A DNA stretch of 64,000 nucleotides from Virgibacillus proomii (GCF_900162615.1 NZ_FUFN01000009.1:960402-1024401), one strand, 5' to 3'. Numbered from the stretch's first letter, positions 1 to 8,908 are shown. A program made the numbers and translations. The notes: generated from the letters alone by a model not told the origin.

Positions 1-122
1 CGCATCGTAGCCATAATGGTATTAACTTCAATTATTTCTTTTTCTTTCAAGCGCTCATAAGTTAGTCGTTGAATGGACGCTTCAATTGCATTCGTTCCGC
101 CTTTAACAGCTACATATCCCAT
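1..122 (-). CDS. phnI: C-P lyase core subunit PhnI (partial, N-terminus only)
   Basis: The first 40 residues are visible, beginning MGYVAVKGGTNAIEAS, which matches the conserved PhnI N-terminus (VAVKGG). PhnI is part of the carbon-phosphorus lyase core complex (PhnG-H-I-J); in Escherichia coli it acts with PhnG, H and L to join methylphosphonate to ATP, releasing adenine. The start ATG directly follows the stop codon of phnH, so the two are translationally coupled in one minus-strand operon. The gene runs off the left edge of the window. Confidence 0.85.
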   Translation of the reverse strand, partial: MGYVAVKGGTNAIEASIQRLTYERLKEKEIIEVNTIMATM

Positions 123-722
123 CTATTCCACCTCCAGCAATGCAACCTTCGTTGTTCTTGGAATACAAGCAACTTGCAGCTTTGCATCCGTCAACACCAC
201 ATCTACACCTAACGGGTATTCTTTTATACACTCATTACGAGCTAGCCAGACACTTTTTGTAAAACTTGTTTGCAAATGATTTTGATAAGAAATACCTGGT
301 CCGGTTAATAAAAGCTGTACTTCATTGGAAAGGGCTGTCTTACTTTCAAATATCAGCGTAGAAGAATCTTGCGGGTTGATTAAGTTTCCTTTTTTACACT
401 GATCTAATGCTTGGATAATGGATGACTCTTTGGCATCCTCCAGCACAATAATGTAATCTGCCTCATGTAACGGTGCATATGTTGCTAACGTGTAGGCGGA
501 AATCTTTTCTTGTATCGACCGTTTATGTTCAGAAATAACATGGAAGGTTACCTCTCCATCAAATAGCATCATGGTCGTTAATAATGTCGCATCATAACAA
601 GGCAGTTGATAATCTATCCCGCTTGCTTGGTCGTGTAAATTAGCTATGACACCTGGACGTGAAATGCTGTTTAATATTTTTCGATATACTTGTTGCAAGT
701 CATGAACTTGATCAATTGCCAT
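123..722 (-). CDS. phnH: C-P lyase subunit PhnH
   Basis: This 199-residue protein has the PhnH hallmarks: an N-terminal SRPG segment (NSISRPGVIANL), a central TGPGI segment and the C-terminal EYPLGVDVVL motif. PhnH is a subunit of the phosphonate-degrading C-P lyase complex and is related in fold to PLP enzymes without binding the cofactor. The length is normal for the family. It lies between phnG, 25 bp upstream, and phnI, which starts at the next base, so it is a middle gene of the phn operon. A GAAAGAGGG ribosome binding site precedes the ATG. Confidence 0.92.
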   Translation of the reverse strand: MAIDQVHDLQQVYRKILNSISRPGVIANLHDQASGIDYQLPCYDATLLTTMMLFDGEVTFHVISEHKRSIQEKISAYTLATYAPLHEADYIIVLEDAKESSIIQALDQCKKGNLINPQDSSTLIFESKTALSNEVQLLLTGPGISYQNHLQTSFTKSVWLARNECIKEYPLGVDVVLTDAKLQVACIPRTTKVALLEVE

Positions 723-747
723 ATTATCCCTCTTTCACTTCATATTT

Positions 748-1170
748 TTACACTTCCATCGTTTCAAAGTTGACCTTTGTCTCTAACAACTCTGCCTGTC
801 GCTTGATTTTTTTACGATTTATTTCTGCTTCTGCTACGACTAATAGATTCGTCCACATCTGTGTTTCTGGTAAATTAGCATTATAGGCAGCATCAATAAT
901 CGCTAAGTTCATTGCCAACTCATCTTCCATCCCTTGAACGATGCCAATTCCAATTTGTTCATTTATCTCCACTTTTGCTTCCGTTACTAGTACTTCACCA
1001 ATATAGAATAACGATTTTTTTGCACTCTCCCGCATTTTCACCATGGTTAATCCATAGTGTGGCTTAACGATTACCTTGTAGGTGTATGCCTGCTTAATTT
1101 GACTTGCTAATTTTTCAGCCAAATCAGCATTCCCTTGAACAAGAATCTCCGTTCTTCTCCTTCTCTTCAT
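748..1170 (-). CDS. phnG: C-P lyase subunit PhnG
   Basis: This 140-residue protein fits PhnG in length and pattern, with a basic N-terminus (MKRRRRTEILVQG), a central VMVKMRE-like segment (LTMVKMRESAKKS) and FYIGEVLVTEA. PhnG is a C-P lyase core subunit. The ATG follows AAAGGAGG with 8 bases between. It is the first structural gene of the phn operon. The regulator upstream is separated by about 540 bp of repeat sequence and a terminator, so phnG probably has its own promoter there. Confidence 0.9.
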   Translation of the reverse strand: MKRRRRTEILVQGNADLAEKLASQIKQAYTYKVIVKPHYGLTMVKMRESAKKSLFYIGEVLVTEAKVEINEQIGIGIVQGMEDELAMNLAIIDAAYNANLPETQMWTNLLVVAEAEINRKKIKRQAELLETKVNFETMEV

Positions 1171-1257
1171 TCATACATCCTCCTTTACAATTCCATCGTA
1201 ACTTGTTGCCAAGTTGCTGTGTTTAAAGAAATCGTAAAGTATTTGTAAATTTACTTA

Positions 1258-1680
1258 ATAAAGTGAAACTTCATTTAGTAGTGTTTTTTCTTCCTCCCCA
1301 CTGATAGAGGTAGAACAAAAGCTTAAAACGCTAGGTTAGCGGCGTACAAACGACAGAGCTTCTGAAGTGAAGCGATAAAATGAAACTTCATTCAAACAGG
1401 CTTTTCTCCTTGACTAAGAAGAACGATTTTTTTTGCGTGCGATGTATCGCTGCTGTAGCTTTCCTTGTTCTGAAAAAAGAAAGAGGCTTTTGTGCGATAC
1501 TTAATCAAGAAGTTTTTCTTGTCCTTGAAAAACCGTGATGTATCGTTGGCGTAGTCCTTCTTGTCCTGTAGGAATAAAATGGATGTCTTTGCTAGTTCGT
1601 TCTAATGCACGAGCTAGACGAAGCACTTTCAAAAAAACTATCCACCATGTAAAAACGGATATCGTTTCCTAGACAAACAT
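1258..1680. repeat. dispersed intergenic repeats between the phn regulator and phnG
   Basis: This gene-free stretch starts with a family A head (AAAGTGAAACTTCATT near 1262, varied at 1376). It continues with family C units containing GATGTATCGCTG and CCTTG-rich phrases, seen again at 2556-2735 and 7475-7690. No credible coding frame was found. The phnG promoter must lie in or beside these repeats. Confidence 0.6.
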
Positions 1681-1722
1681 AAAAGCCAGTAAGGATGAGG
1701 CTAGATCTCCTTACTGGCTTTC
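1681..1722 (-). terminator. Rho-independent terminator of the GntR regulator gene
   Basis: Inverted repeat AAAGCCAGTAAGGA / TCCTTACTGGCTTT with a 14-base loop, followed on the minus strand by TTTTATG. The upstream arm includes the last sense codons and the TAA stop of the regulator (AGC CAG TAA), so the gene ends inside the terminator stem. Confidence 0.85.
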
Positions 1723-2436
1723 TTCTACTGATATATCATATTTAAATTTATCACTTCGGTATAAAATTTTTGTATATTCTAATACCTTTCCGGTTTTCAC
1801 ATCGATACAATCGCTTTCTACAACAATGAGCGGAACCATACTGTTGCACGATAGTAGTTGTTGTTCATAAGACGTAGGGTAAGTTACACTTAAATAAGAT
1901 TTCTTACTTCTAAATTCGCTATACCCAAGCTTTCGATAATAGGCAAACATAGATATAATTTCCGAGCCTTCCTGCGCAATATTTGGAAAGTTAGCTTGAT
2001 CCACAAAACTTTGATGAATCGCAATTGGTTCATCATCAATGATCCGCAGCCTGCCAATTTTATAAATAGAAGCTGTTTCATCAGCTTGAAGGGTTTCATA
2101 AATCTTTTGATCATATTTAATTTTACTGCAATACATATTTCTCGTCGTTAAATGATAACCCGTTTGAATCATTTTGTCGGTAAAACTTTTATTTCCCGTC
2201 AGGTGTAATTGGATTGGCTTTGATGTTTTTTTTAAAAATCGTCCTTTTCCGTGGATAGAATAAATATATCCACGCGCCTCTAACGTTGCAAGAGCCTTAC
2301 GAGCAGTCATCCGCGGTACTTTATATTCATTTGCCAGTCTGTTTTCAGAAGGCAGCTTCTCCCCGGGCTTTATCATTTTCGTAATAATTTGCTCCATTAT
2401 ATCATCAATGATCTGCGTCTCCTTACTTTCAGACAT
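1711..2436 (-). CDS. GntR/HutC-family regulator (PhnF-like)
   Basis: A 241-residue transcriptional regulator. Residues about 8-75 form the GntR winged helix (KPGEKLPSENRLANEY, then RMTARKALATLEARGYI). Residues about 90-235 form a UTRA effector-binding domain (IYKIGRLRIIDDEPIAIHQSFV). Its position upstream of phnG-phnH-phnI in the same direction suggests a PhnF role, controlling phosphonate use; that ligand is inferred from context. I chose the second ATG because AAAGGGGG sits 8 bases before it, against 2 bases for the first ATG at 2442. Confidence 0.85.
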   Translation of the reverse strand: MSESKETQIIDDIMEQIITKMIKPGEKLPSENRLANEYKVPRMTARKALATLEARGYIYSIHGKGRFLKKTSKPIQLHLTGNKSFTDKMIQTGYHLTTRNMYCSKIKYDQKIYETLQADETASIYKIGRLRIIDDEPIAIHQSFVDQANFPNIAQEGSEIISMFAYYRKLGYSEFRSKKSYLSVTYPTSYEQQLLSCNSMVPLIVVESDCIDVKTGKVLEYTKILYRSDKFKYDISVEESQ

Positions 2437-2450
2437 GTTCATTTCCCCCT

Positions 2451-2740
2451 TTACAATTTAGTAAATTCTTGTTCCGCTTTACCAAAGCTTACTAAAAGAA
2501 GAAAAGCTAGAAGCGCTCGCTTAACGCGTATCAACTGGAGAACTCCTGACGAGATGACACTTCCTTCAAGAGGTGCTTCTCTCCTTGAAAAAATAGCGAT
2601 GTATCGCTTCCGTGCTTTCCTTGATCTTGAAAAACTGCGATGTATCGCTATCATAGCACTTCTTGACCTTGAAAAGAAGAACGCTTTTTTTAAGGACGCC
2701 CGAGATTCTAGCCTTTGTTCTACTTCAAACTGCGAGCGAT
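2451..2740. repeat. dispersed repeat region (family C)
   Basis: Intergenic DNA carrying several GCGATGTATCGCT and CCTTGAAAA phrases in the same orientation as those at 1400-1660 and 7475-7690. Open frames here are short, overlap the repeat on both strands and have no ribosome binding site. Confidence 0.6.
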
Positions 2741-2767
2741 AAGAACCTCCCTAATTGAAGTTTCCCT

Positions 2768-4222
2768 TTATAATAAGCCGACCCATTGCCAATACGTCGC
2801 ACTAAAAATAATGATTAAAATATAGCCTAAAACAGTAATTGGTATTCCTGATTTTAGCAATTGCTTTGTTGTAAATGTTCCCGTTCCGTATGCGAGCATA
2901 TTTTGTGGTGCATTGACCGGAAGTAAAAACCCAAAACTAATGACAAATTGCATAATCAGTACCAGTCCTGGCCCATTAAATGACGTCGGCTCCATTCCTG
3001 TTACTAGAGCGATAACAATTGGTATTAATGCTGATGCTAAGCTGGTCGCACTGGAAAAACCTAAATGGATAACAATATTAAATAATGCTAAAATAGCAAC
3101 TAAAGCAATAACAGACATTCCAGCTAACCCCATTGCCTCAAACGTATTCGAAGATAGCCAGGTAGCAGCTTCTGTGCTTAATAACACCATACCAAGTGAA
3201 ATACCGGTAGCAAACACAACAAGTGTTCCCCAAGGAATCTTAGCTTGTACTTCTTTCCAAGTAAAAATACCGACTTTTGGGAAAAGCGTAATCGCAACTG
3301 CTATAATTGTAACCGTCGTTGAATCTAATGGATGAAGAAATCCTTCTGTTGACCATAAAAGAAGTAAACCAATCGAAATAATGATCAATCGCCATTCACT
3401 AGACTTCATTTTTCCCAAAGCTTTTAACTGTGTTTGAATACTATTTCCTTCAGATAAGTTGGTTTGTTCTGGCTTAATCAGCTTAGTCATTACAAAAAAC
3501 AATAGGATCGACATGAGAATCGACCATGGAGCAGCGTATAAAAACCATTTTCCCCAAGCAACATCAATCCCAAATTTCGAATGGATAAACCCTAACGCTA
3601 CCATATTTTGCGCCGCAGCCGTTTTAATTCCAACATTCCAAATGGAAATCGACTGAACAGCAGTAATGATTAATAAAGCTGCTAATTTACTCGTGTTCGT
3701 TAACCCAAATGCCGCAACAATGCCTAATAGTATAGGAATGATCGTACCTGCACGTGCAGTTGCACTGGGTACAAATAAAGCAAGTACAAAGCTGACCACA
3801 ATCGTTCCTATTACTAATCGGCTTGGCTTTGTACCTATTTTCGACATAATAAATAAAGCAATTCGCTTGTGTAATCCGGTTATTTCCATGGCAGCTGCTA
3901 AAAATAGAGCGCCTGCTACAAGCCCCACTGCTGTAGAACTAAATCCGGCAATTGCCATTCCTAAAGCTTCTTTTGTTCCATACACCGTGGAGGGATCGTC
4001 AATCGTTGGCGATAATCCAACTAAAATCGCTAACCAACTAATAATCATCAATGCACTAACAGGATAAGGCACTGCTTCAGTTACCCATAAGATAACAGCA
4101 AATGCTAATACAGCTAGCACTCTTTGCCCAACAATTGGAAGTGAGTCAGGGTTTGGTAACATTAAAATAATGAATAATGCAAGAAAAGCTAAAATAATGC
4201 CAATTAAATTTTTATTTTTCAT
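2768..4222 (-). CDS. SLC13/DASS-family sodium:carboxylate symporter
   Basis: A 484-residue integral membrane protein with about 11-12 hydrophobic segments, of the divalent anion:Na+ symporter family (PF00939). Family landmarks include VTEAVPYPVSALM in the N-terminal half, FVPSATARAGTIIPI in the middle and LPVNAPQNMLAYGTG near the C-terminus, which resembles the second substrate/sodium-binding SN(T)-type hairpin. Likely substrates are di- or tricarboxylates or sulfate; the sequence does not decide. I chose the internal ATG (MKNKNLIG) because AGGGACAGG precedes it; the ATG 24 bp upstream has no such site. It appears to be a single-gene unit. Confidence 0.85.
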   Translation of the reverse strand: MKNKNLIGIILAFLALFIILMLPNPDSLPIVGQRVLAVLAFAVILWVTEAVPYPVSALMIISWLAILVGLSPTIDDPSTVYGTKEALGMAIAGFSSTAVGLVAGALFLAAAMEITGLHKRIALFIMSKIGTKPSRLVIGTIVVSFVLALFVPSATARAGTIIPILLGIVAAFGLTNTSKLAALLIITAVQSISIWNVGIKTAAAQNMVALGFIHSKFGIDVAWGKWFLYAAPWSILMSILLFFVMTKLIKPEQTNLSEGNSIQTQLKALGKMKSSEWRLIIISIGLLLLWSTEGFLHPLDSTTVTIIAVAITLFPKVGIFTWKEVQAKIPWGTLVVFATGISLGMVLLSTEAATWLSSNTFEAMGLAGMSVIALVAILALFNIVIHLGFSSATSLASALIPIVIALVTGMEPTSFNGPGLVLIMQFVISFGFLLPVNAPQNMLAYGTGTFTTKQLLKSGIPITVLGYILIIIFSATYWQWVGLL

Positions 4223-4540
4223 AAAAACCTGTCCCTTCATCTTCATTATAAGGAAATATTTCCCTTGAAATCGTTAACAATAATCGCATAATACGTTACT
4301 TAGTTACATAATTCACAATGTGTTCAAATTTTAACCTACATAGATATTTTAATAAGCAAAAAGACTAATTCTACCAGTTATTTATTTATTATTCATGCCC
4401 TGATCGTTCATAGAAAATACGAAAAATGCGGTTAACAGCAGCCTAACTAAAACGGAGTCCAATTAAATAGGAGGGAAAACTGCGTTAACACCTGTCTTTT
4501 ACAACATGCTACGTTGCACATGCAAAAATTTTTATACACA
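4223..4540. other. intergenic region, no gene seen
   Basis: AT-rich spacer between two minus-strand genes. It must hold the promoter of the DASS transporter, but no convincing pair of hexamers or known RNA element was recognised. Confidence 0.4.
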
Positions 4541-4542
4541 AA

Positions 4543-4577
4543 AAATCCCAATAACGTGTTCTCACGCTATTGGGATC
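4543..4577 (-). terminator. Rho-independent terminator of the TraB-family gene
   Basis: Stem ATCCCAATA(A/G)CGTG with a short loop, followed on the minus strand by TTTTTTG. It lies immediately after the stop codon of the TraB/PrgY gene. Confidence 0.85.
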
Positions 4578-4580
4578 GTG

Positions 4581-5747
4581 CTATATGTTTTCTAAAAACA
4601 CACGAATTACATCTACACCGCCAATAAAAGTACCTAAAGAACTTCCTATATTGGCAAGCATCACAATTAATAAAACTCGCGTTACTTTATTTCGCCAAAA
4701 TCCTTTCACTGTAAACACATCTTCGGACAATGATTCAAAATCACTAACATGAGGTCTGCGCACATACGCTTGCACAAAACCGGCAAACCAGCCAGCTGCC
4801 AATAGTGGATTAAGCGATGTTATCGGTGCAACTACAAATGCAGTTAAGATGGTCAAGGGATGTCCTAATGCAAGAATCGCACCAATCGCTGATAACCCGC
4901 CATTCCAAATGATCCAGCTAAGCGTTTGTTCCCAGCCTGCTGCAGGATTAGAAAGAAACGTATACAAAATAATTGCTAAAATAAATACCGGGATTGACCA
5001 TCCAATAAGTTTCGGCAACTTTGATTTGGGTGGTAATTCTCGTAGTTTCGTTAAGTCATGCTCCTTTTGAATTTGCTCTGTAATTCCCGGAACATGGGCC
5101 GCACCAAGCACGGCTACCACTTTATTGCCAGGAGCTTCTTTAATTTTCTGTGCTAAATATTGATCTCTTTCATCAATTAATGGTTTTTTTAACTTGGGAA
5201 AAGAATCGGTGAATTCTTGAAGAATTGTATTAATCGTATCCTGCTGCTTCATTTTTTCCAGTTCTTCCTCAGATATGGATTCATTGCTAAAAATACTCGC
5301 AATCACTTGTGTCAACAGTAACGCTTTCCCTTTCAAACCAATATTATGCCAAATCCGTGAAAATGTAATTTGAATGTTACGATCTGCCAGTACAAGCTCT
5401 GCCCCTATCTCTTTGGCTGATTCAATACCTTGTATCATTTCCTGTCCTGGATTAATGCCAAATTGCTTTGCCATCCGTTTTTGAAAAGAGGAGATAGCCA
5501 GATTCATCAATAATAAAGAAGCCTTCTTTTCTTTAATCACCTTAAAAATGTCCATATTCTTCCACTTATTTTCGTCTTTCAATGATTGATATCGCTGTTC
5601 ATCTAGCTCTACACATACGGCGTCAGGCTTTTCAATCTCAATTACTTCCTTCACCTGTTCCGCACTATGCTTGGAAACATGAGCGGTACCAATCAAAATA
5701 TATTCCTTATCACCGATATGTATTCTTGTTATATTATCTTCAGTCAT
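4581..5747 (-). CDS. TraB/PrgY-family membrane protein
   Basis: A 388-residue protein with an N-terminal TraB domain (IGTAHVSKHSAEQV at about residue 15, GAAHVPGI at about 215) and four or five C-terminal hydrophobic segments (from about residue 240). This architecture matches the PrgY/TraB family, known from enterococcal pheromone shutdown and found in many bacteria and archaea. The conserved GxxH and ExxxR-type residues suggest a metal-dependent hydrolase, but the true substrate is unknown. The start is the ATG after AAAGGAAGG (7 bases); an ATG 30 bp upstream lacks such a site. Confidence 0.85.
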   Translation of the reverse strand: MTEDNITRIHIGDKEYILIGTAHVSKHSAEQVKEVIEIEKPDAVCVELDEQRYQSLKDENKWKNMDIFKVIKEKKASLLLMNLAISSFQKRMAKQFGINPGQEMIQGIESAKEIGAELVLADRNIQITFSRIWHNIGLKGKALLLTQVIASIFSNESISEEELEKMKQQDTINTILQEFTDSFPKLKKPLIDERDQYLAQKIKEAPGNKVVAVLGAAHVPGITEQIQKEHDLTKLRELPPKSKLPKLIGWSIPVFILAIILYTFLSNPAAGWEQTLSWIIWNGGLSAIGAILALGHPLTILTAFVVAPITSLNPLLAAGWFAGFVQAYVRRPHVSDFESLSEDVFTVKGFWRNKVTRVLLIVMLANIGSSLGTFIGGVDVIRVFLENI

Positions 5748-5821
5748 ACAATACCTTCCTTTAACTTCATCATCCAAATAATGACATAATAACGAAATAC
5801 CAAATATCTCCTATAAATACA

Positions 5822-5857
5822 TGTTCAAAAAGGCAGTTAAAGAACCTTTTGAACATC
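5822..5857. promoter_or_regulatory. inverted repeat upstream of the TraB-family gene
   Basis: ATGTTCAAAAAGG and CCTTTTGAACATC form a near-perfect palindrome with an 11-base loop, about 75 bp upstream of the TraB-family start. There is no U-tract in the direction of the preceding gene, so an operator or leader hairpin is more likely than a terminator. Confidence 0.45.
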
Positions 5858-5971
5858 TGTTATAATCAATTATACGTTAAACATTCTTATTTTTATATAG
5901 AAAAATTATTCACGAATTAAAATACTTATTGCCCATTTTATGTCATGAGCCAAAACGGCTTAAAAAGGGAA

Positions 5972-5997
5972 AAACCATGAAGAAGCCCCCATGGTTT
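5972..5997 (-). terminator. terminator of the phospholipase A2-like gene
   Basis: AAACCATG...CATGGTTT stem with minus-strand TTTTTCCC after it, 10 bases beyond the stop codon. Confidence 0.75.
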
Positions 5998-6007
5998 AGC
6001 ATAAACA

Positions 6008-6307
6008 TTATTTTAGTCTTCTAAACCTGCAAGTGAATGCGGTTTGAAGTTTCATATAGTTATAAAGTATACGTGCATGTCTTCCCTTTTCCGTCTTTCC
6101 ATTCATTTTAGTTTGCAATTTATTCATAAACTCTTGATCACATTTACAAGGATCTCGTAAGCGTCGGTAACATTCATCATGCGCTTTACAAAGAGCGTCT
6201 ACATCATTAATTGGCGCGCCGGGGCCATTACAACCAGGTCCACACCATCTGTAGCCTGGTGGAAAGCAAAAACCTTTTTTATTTATATTTCCACGTTGCT
6301 TCATCAT
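6008..6307 (-). CDS. small phospholipase A2-like (parvovirus VP1-like) protein
   Basis: A 99-residue, cysteine-rich basic protein. It contains a glycine-rich calcium-loop-like stretch (WCGPGCNGPGAP) followed by the catalytic-helix motif CKAHDECYRR, with the His-Asp pair of secreted phospholipase A2 enzymes. Similar small Bacillus proteins are annotated as parvovirus coat VP1-like because viral VP1 carries the same domain. No export signal is evident. The start is one of two adjacent ATGs (6307, 6304) behind GGAGGGG; the ATG 30 bp upstream lacks a site. Enzymatic activity is plausible but unproven. Confidence 0.7.
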   Translation of the reverse strand: MMKQRGNINKKGFCFPPGYRWCGPGCNGPGAPINDVDALCKAHDECYRRLRDPCKCDQEFMNKLQTKMNGKTEKGRHARILYNYMKLQTAFTCRFRRLK

Positions 6308-6570
6308 TACCAACACCCCTCCGTATACTATATTCAAAAAGAGGCAGGGGTGTCCTATACAGTTATCTTGTCGCTACGTAATTTTATGAGATCCATCTAC
6401 AATCATGAACCTCCTTAAGTGATAACTCTAATAGCAACGTGAAATACGCTTATCGTTTTCATTTTTGATCGAAACAATAATATATATATACGATATTAAA
6501 ATTTGTAATGTGTTTTTTATTTGCTGCACCCTGAACTTTTGAAACAACACCTATTCTTCATTCAAAAAAT

Positions 6571-6792
6571 ATGCTTGGCGGAGAAGAAGCACCGTCCCTA
6601 TCTGAAATAATAGCCACTTCTGTATTTAATTTAGCGAACAGGATTGGTGCTACCTTTGGAGCTTTCTGACTACATCAGGAAATTGACTACACGGAGATTA
6701 CAATCCTTTCAGCCAGTATGATTGCATTAGGTCTGGCACTTACCGGAATTACCAACAAAGTAGAGGATAAATCGTTTATCGCTGAGAACTAA
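6571..6792 (+). pseudogene. C-terminal remnant of an MFS transporter
   Basis: A plus-strand frame reads MLGGEEAPSLSEIIATSVFN then LANRIGATFGAF, is stopped by TGA at 6667-6669, and continues in frame with EITILSASMIALGLALTG to a TAA at 6790. The SVFNLANRIGATFGAF stretch resembles the end of the last third of AraJ/PbuE-type MFS exporters. Upstream transmembrane segments are missing. It is a decayed fragment. Confidence 0.65.
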
Positions 6793-6793
6793 A

Positions 6794-6820
6794 ACAAGGT
6801 GGTAGAAGCCTACCTTGTTA
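6794..6820 (-). terminator. terminator of the acetyltransferase gene
   Basis: AACAAGGTAG / (C)CACCTTGTT hairpin overlapping the stop codon of the minus-strand acetyltransferase, with TTTTAG after it. Confidence 0.65.
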
Positions 6821-7375
6821 TTCTATACGTTTAATTACACGAGCAGGATTTCCTCCAACTACTGAATTCGCAGGAACATCCTTAACTACAACTGTACCAG
6901 AAGCAATCACCGCATTATCACCAATGGTTACTCCAGGATTAATAACAGCGCGACCACCAATCCAAACATTATCTCCAATGGTAACCGGCTTACCAAATTC
7001 AACTCCCGAGTTTCTTGCTATCGGGTCTAATGGATGTGTGGCTGTATAAATATGTACACCTGGTGCCAACATACAGTTAGTTCCTATGTTAATTTCACAG
7101 ACATCTAACATAACACAATCAAAATTTGCGTAAAAATGATCACCAACATGAATATTATATCCGTAGTCACAGCGAAATGTAGGTTCTACATAAATATGCT
7201 GTCCTGTAGATCCAAATAAATTTTTGATCATTTTCTCTCGCTCTGCCAATTCCGATTCCAATGTCTGATTATATAAGCGTGTTTTTCTCCGACATACCTC
7301 TCGATCAATTACTAATGTTTTATCTGATGGATTGTATAATTCTCCAGCAATCATTTTGTCCTTCTCTGTTTTCAT
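6818..7375 (-). CDS. maa: maltose O-acetyltransferase-type hexapeptide-repeat enzyme
   Basis: A 185-residue enzyme of the NodL/LacA/Maa family. An N-terminal Mac domain (MIAGELYNPSD) precedes left-handed beta-helix hexapeptide repeats, with the catalytic histidine in YTATHPLDP and a C-terminal VVGGNPARVIKRI. It transfers acetyl from acetyl-CoA to the 6-hydroxyl of maltose or glucose. The start is the ATG at 7375 behind AGAAGGAG. The open frame runs a further 92 codons upstream, but that extension is made of dispersed repeat DNA and is not coding. Confidence 0.9.
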   Translation of the reverse strand: MKTEKDKMIAGELYNPSDKTLVIDREVCRRKTRLYNQTLESELAEREKMIKNLFGSTGQHIYVEPTFRCDYGYNIHVGDHFYANFDCVMLDVCEINIGTNCMLAPGVHIYTATHPLDPIARNSGVEFGKPVTIGDNVWIGGRAVINPGVTIGDNAVIASGTVVVKDVPANSVVGGNPARVIKRIE

Positions 7376-7414
7376 CGTTACGCTCCTTCTGTTTATGATA
7401 GTTAAAGAATAGCA

Positions 7415-7690
7415 TAAACAGAAGTGAAACTCATTCCGTAGTGCCCCACTGCCAGGAAGTAGAACAAAGGCTATAATTCTAGGCTTCCTTGAAAAGTTGC
7501 GATATATTCCTGCGAAGCTTACTCTGTCCTTGAAAAGAAATTTCCTTTTCAGGATGCAATGCTTAATCGGAAATCTTTCTTGCCTTTGAGAAACCGCATT
7601 GTATTGCTGCCGTAGCAAGTCTGTCCTTGAAAAATCGCGATGCTTATTCAAGAAGCATTCCTTGTCCTGTCACCTCCAACGAATCAGGAG
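7415..7690. repeat. dispersed repeat region upstream of maa
   Basis: This begins with a family A-like head (GTGAAACTCATTCCGTAGTG). It continues with family C phrases (CTTGAAAAGTTGCGATATATT, TGCCGTAG) shared with 1399-1680 and 2556-2735. It lies between maa and the YeiH-type gene and shows no gene. Confidence 0.6.
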
Positions 7691-7773
7691 TTTAGGCGCT
7701 GTTTCTCTCATACAGTTCGTAAAATAAAAAGCAGGTTTTTTAAAGGAGAGAAATACGGCATCCGGAGTAAACT

Positions 7774-8793
7774 TTAATTTAATTGAAAAACGATAACGAG
7801 CGTATATCCTAGGATTACTAATAGGATTGTACCGATAGCCCCTGCTAGGAATGATTTCATGCCCAACCTTCGAAAAGTCTTAATATCAACATTTAAACCA
7901 AGCCCAGCCATTGCCATTGCAATAAATAAATAAGCAACCGTAACAATATGGTTTGCTATCGTCTCTGATACAATACCAAGTGTATTAAATCCACTCATTG
8001 CCAGGAATCCTAAAATAAACCACGGTATAATGGACAGCGATACTTTTTTATTCGTTGTTTCTCCACTGCGTTGAAATAAGTAGCCGATAACAATAACGAC
8101 AGGAACTAATAGTGCGACGCGCGTAAGTTTAACAATTACCGCCAGATCAACCGCTTCACTGCCGCCAACATCAGCAGCGGCAATAACATGTGCTATTTCA
8201 TGTAACGTAGCTCCTGTAAAAACGCCATAAGCCGTTGGAGATAAATGCAATAAGGAATAAATAACACTATAAATCAATGTAAAGATCGTTCCTAAAACAG
8301 CAATAGTAGCTGCTCCCACAGCTGTTTCCTCATCCTTTGCCTTAACTTGTGGACTAACAGCTACCACTGCAGCGGCACCACAAATTGCAGTTCCGCATGC
8401 TGTTAATATCCCAAGTCGTTTCCCAACCCCAAACCAACGCGTTAAGCCATAAACTACGAGTAATGTAAATACAAGACAAACAGCCGCAATCATAAACACT
8501 TTTATCCCTGCGTTATAGATGTCTGCTAAATTTAATCGCATTCCTAATAGAACAATCCCGAGTCGAAGTAATTTTTTATTTGAAAATGTTATTCCGGATT
8601 GCCAATGCGCGTTTACCCCAATGGTTGATCTCCAAACCATTCCAATTATAATTGCAATGACAAGCTGCCCCATAACAGATAACAAAGGCAATTGGGCTAC
8701 ATATTTAGCTAAAATAGCTATGAACAGTGTAACCCCAATTCCTTTGAGAAAAGCCAAACGGTCTTCTCTATTGTTCTCAACCGTTTTTCCCAT
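7774..8793 (-). CDS. YeiH-family putative sulfate exporter (UPF0324)
   Basis: A 339-residue membrane protein with about ten hydrophobic segments. YeiH-family signatures include LLRLGIVLLGMRLNLADI, ACGTAICGAAAVVAVSPQV and GATLHEIAHVIAAA. The family is predicted to export sulfate or sulfur compounds and is often paired with a CysL/YeiE-type LysR regulator, as here, in divergent arrangement 115 bp apart. The start is the ATG behind AAAGGAAG (8 bases); a GTG three codons earlier abuts that site and is unlikely. Confidence 0.88.
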   Translation of the reverse strand: MGKTVENNREDRLAFLKGIGVTLFIAILAKYVAQLPLLSVMGQLVIAIIIGMVWRSTIGVNAHWQSGITFSNKKLLRLGIVLLGMRLNLADIYNAGIKVFMIAAVCLVFTLLVVYGLTRWFGVGKRLGILTACGTAICGAAAVVAVSPQVKAKDEETAVGAATIAVLGTIFTLIYSVIYSLLHLSPTAYGVFTGATLHEIAHVIAAADVGGSEAVDLAVIVKLTRVALLVPVVIVIGYLFQRSGETTNKKVSLSIIPWFILGFLAMSGFNTLGIVSETIANHIVTVAYLFIAMAMAGLGLNVDIKTFRRLGMKSFLAGAIGTILLVILGYTLVIVFQLN

Positions 8794-8908
8794 TACAAAC
8801 ACTTCCTTTATCTATCGTTAATTTTACTTTATCGAATGCTGGTTTATTAGTAAAATACATATAAGTAATTGTTATTATTAATATATTTAATAATTAGGAG
8901 GGGCTCTA

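Noticed and set aside
2389..2742. Plus-strand frame of 117 codons across the regulator start and the repeat region
   Set aside because: It overlaps a well-supported regulator on the other strand and is mostly repeat; composition is repetitive and no start signal exists.
7376..7651. 92-codon N-terminal extension of the maltose O-acetyltransferase
   Set aside because: It is made of dispersed repeat DNA, has no family match, and a strong AGAAGGAG site precedes the internal ATG at 7375.
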